Below, piece after piece: positions 5,810 through 6,089 of a stretch of DNA of 6,089 bases. Each line of letters opens with the position of its first letter. Position 1 is the stretch's first letter. The DNA comes from Hydrogenovibrio sp. UBA654 (GTDB taxonomy: Bacteria > Pseudomonadota > Gammaproteobacteria > Thiomicrospirales > Thiomicrospiraceae): positions 22,474-28,562 of the forward strand of contig DBOE01000048.1 of the NCBI GenBank assembly GCA_002299585.1, written 5' to 3'. The translations under genes were made by a program, and so were the position numbers. Below the pieces are notes generated by a model that worked only from the letters and a program-made list of their open reading frames with translations, was not told where the DNA came from and did no database searches.

Positions 5810-5901
5810 ATGGTTATTTACATCAACTTAAAAAAAACATTAAACATTGGGGACAAAATTTAGGTTTTGCCGATATTGGAGTTAATCATATTGACCTATA
5901 A
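5810..5901 (+). pseudogene. queG: Broken epoxyqueuosine reductase, N-terminal remnant
   Basis: One plus-strand frame (codons from 5818 to the TAA at 5899-5901) reads LHQLKKNIKHWGQNLGF followed by ADIGVNHIDL. This matches the N-terminus of QueG, the cobalamin- and Fe-S-dependent enzyme for the last step of queuosine formation, whose proteins begin with a short helix, then WG..LGF..IGI.D.DL. Two lesions are visible. The only nearby ATG (5810-5812) is one base out of phase: in its own frame it runs through an A tract and stops at 5855-5857. And the QueG frame itself hits TAA straight after 'HIDL', where a normal protein continues for over 300 residues. A further 'KYETEY' after the stop may be residual homology. 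The divergent position next to tsaE is the classical one for queG, which supports the call. It is probably dead. Confidence 0.75.
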
Positions 5902-5925
5902 AAATATGAAACTGAGTACTGTAGG

Positions 5926-6089
5926 AGACACTTAACAACTGATTAAGATTCTGGCAACACCAAAGTTTTCAGCGTCAAGGCATCGTTTTGTAATAATAGC
6001 TATATTGTAAAAAATGATAACGCAGAGGATGTAAACTTGGTTAAGACTCCGGTAGAGAGTGACTTCTAGCTCATCACTTCGTCGTTATG
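5926..6089. other. Unassigned right-hand end
   Basis: No gene could be recognised after the queG remnant. The base composition is less extremely AT-rich than the preceding gap. A plus-strand frame is open from 5947 to a TAG at 6067-6069 (about 40 codons, no good start). A minus-strand frame ends in NDALTLKTLVLPES at a stop at 5944-5946 but is interrupted by a TAG about 20 codons earlier. Either could be the trace of a mobile element or of a decayed gene. Confidence 0.4.

Noticed and set aside
1..6089. CRISPR arrays, tRNA or rRNA genes, and riboswitches
   Set aside because: No regularly spaced repeats with unique spacers, no cloverleaf and no conserved RNA signature were seen on either strand.

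Overview
The window is an AT-rich stretch of bacterial chromosome. The tsaE-amiB order, with a queG remnant divergent from tsaE, matches the neighbourhood known from gammaproteobacteria such as Escherichia coli (queG / nnr-tsaE-amiB-mutL). Two lipoproteins, an AmiB with AMIN, amidase and LysM domains, and a c-type di-heme peroxidase all point to a Gram-negative cell. The low GC content, decayed genes and insertion-sequence scars suggest a lineage with active or recent genome erosion. Assignment below the class level is not supported by what can be read here.

Left part (1-3040): a strong bidirectional terminator (about 95-121) closes an imelysin/IrpA-type lipoprotein gene on the minus strand (162-1613). 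An approximately 200-base intergenic region with a promoter candidate in each direction separates it from a divergent di-heme cytochrome c peroxidase/MauG-family lipoprotein gene (1817-3040, plus strand). Imelysin-like proteins and di-heme peroxidase-like proteins are recurrent neighbours in iron- or copper-responsive loci, so the two probably work together in envelope metal handling.

Middle (3041-3384): a gene-poor scar between two convergent genes. It holds the 3' end of an IS3-family transposase and, directly adjacent, a sequence resembling an IS256-family terminal repeat. mutL, which follows amiB in the classical order, is absent from this side.

Right part (3385-6089): the minus-strand pair tsaE (5199-5693, probable TTG start) and amiB (3385-5157) lie 41 bases apart and are probably cotranscribed. 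tsaE makes the ATPase for tRNA t6A synthesis; amiB makes a septal peptidoglycan amidase. This AmiB carries an unusual Lys/Ala-rich repeat of about 100 residues between its AMIN and catalytic domains. Divergent from tsaE is the first part of a broken queG (about 5810-5901), and the last ~160 bases hold no gene that could be recognised.

No wholly new system was identified. The points most worth a second look are the repeat linker in AmiB, the imelysin/peroxidase pair, and the erosion of both flanks of tsaE-amiB.
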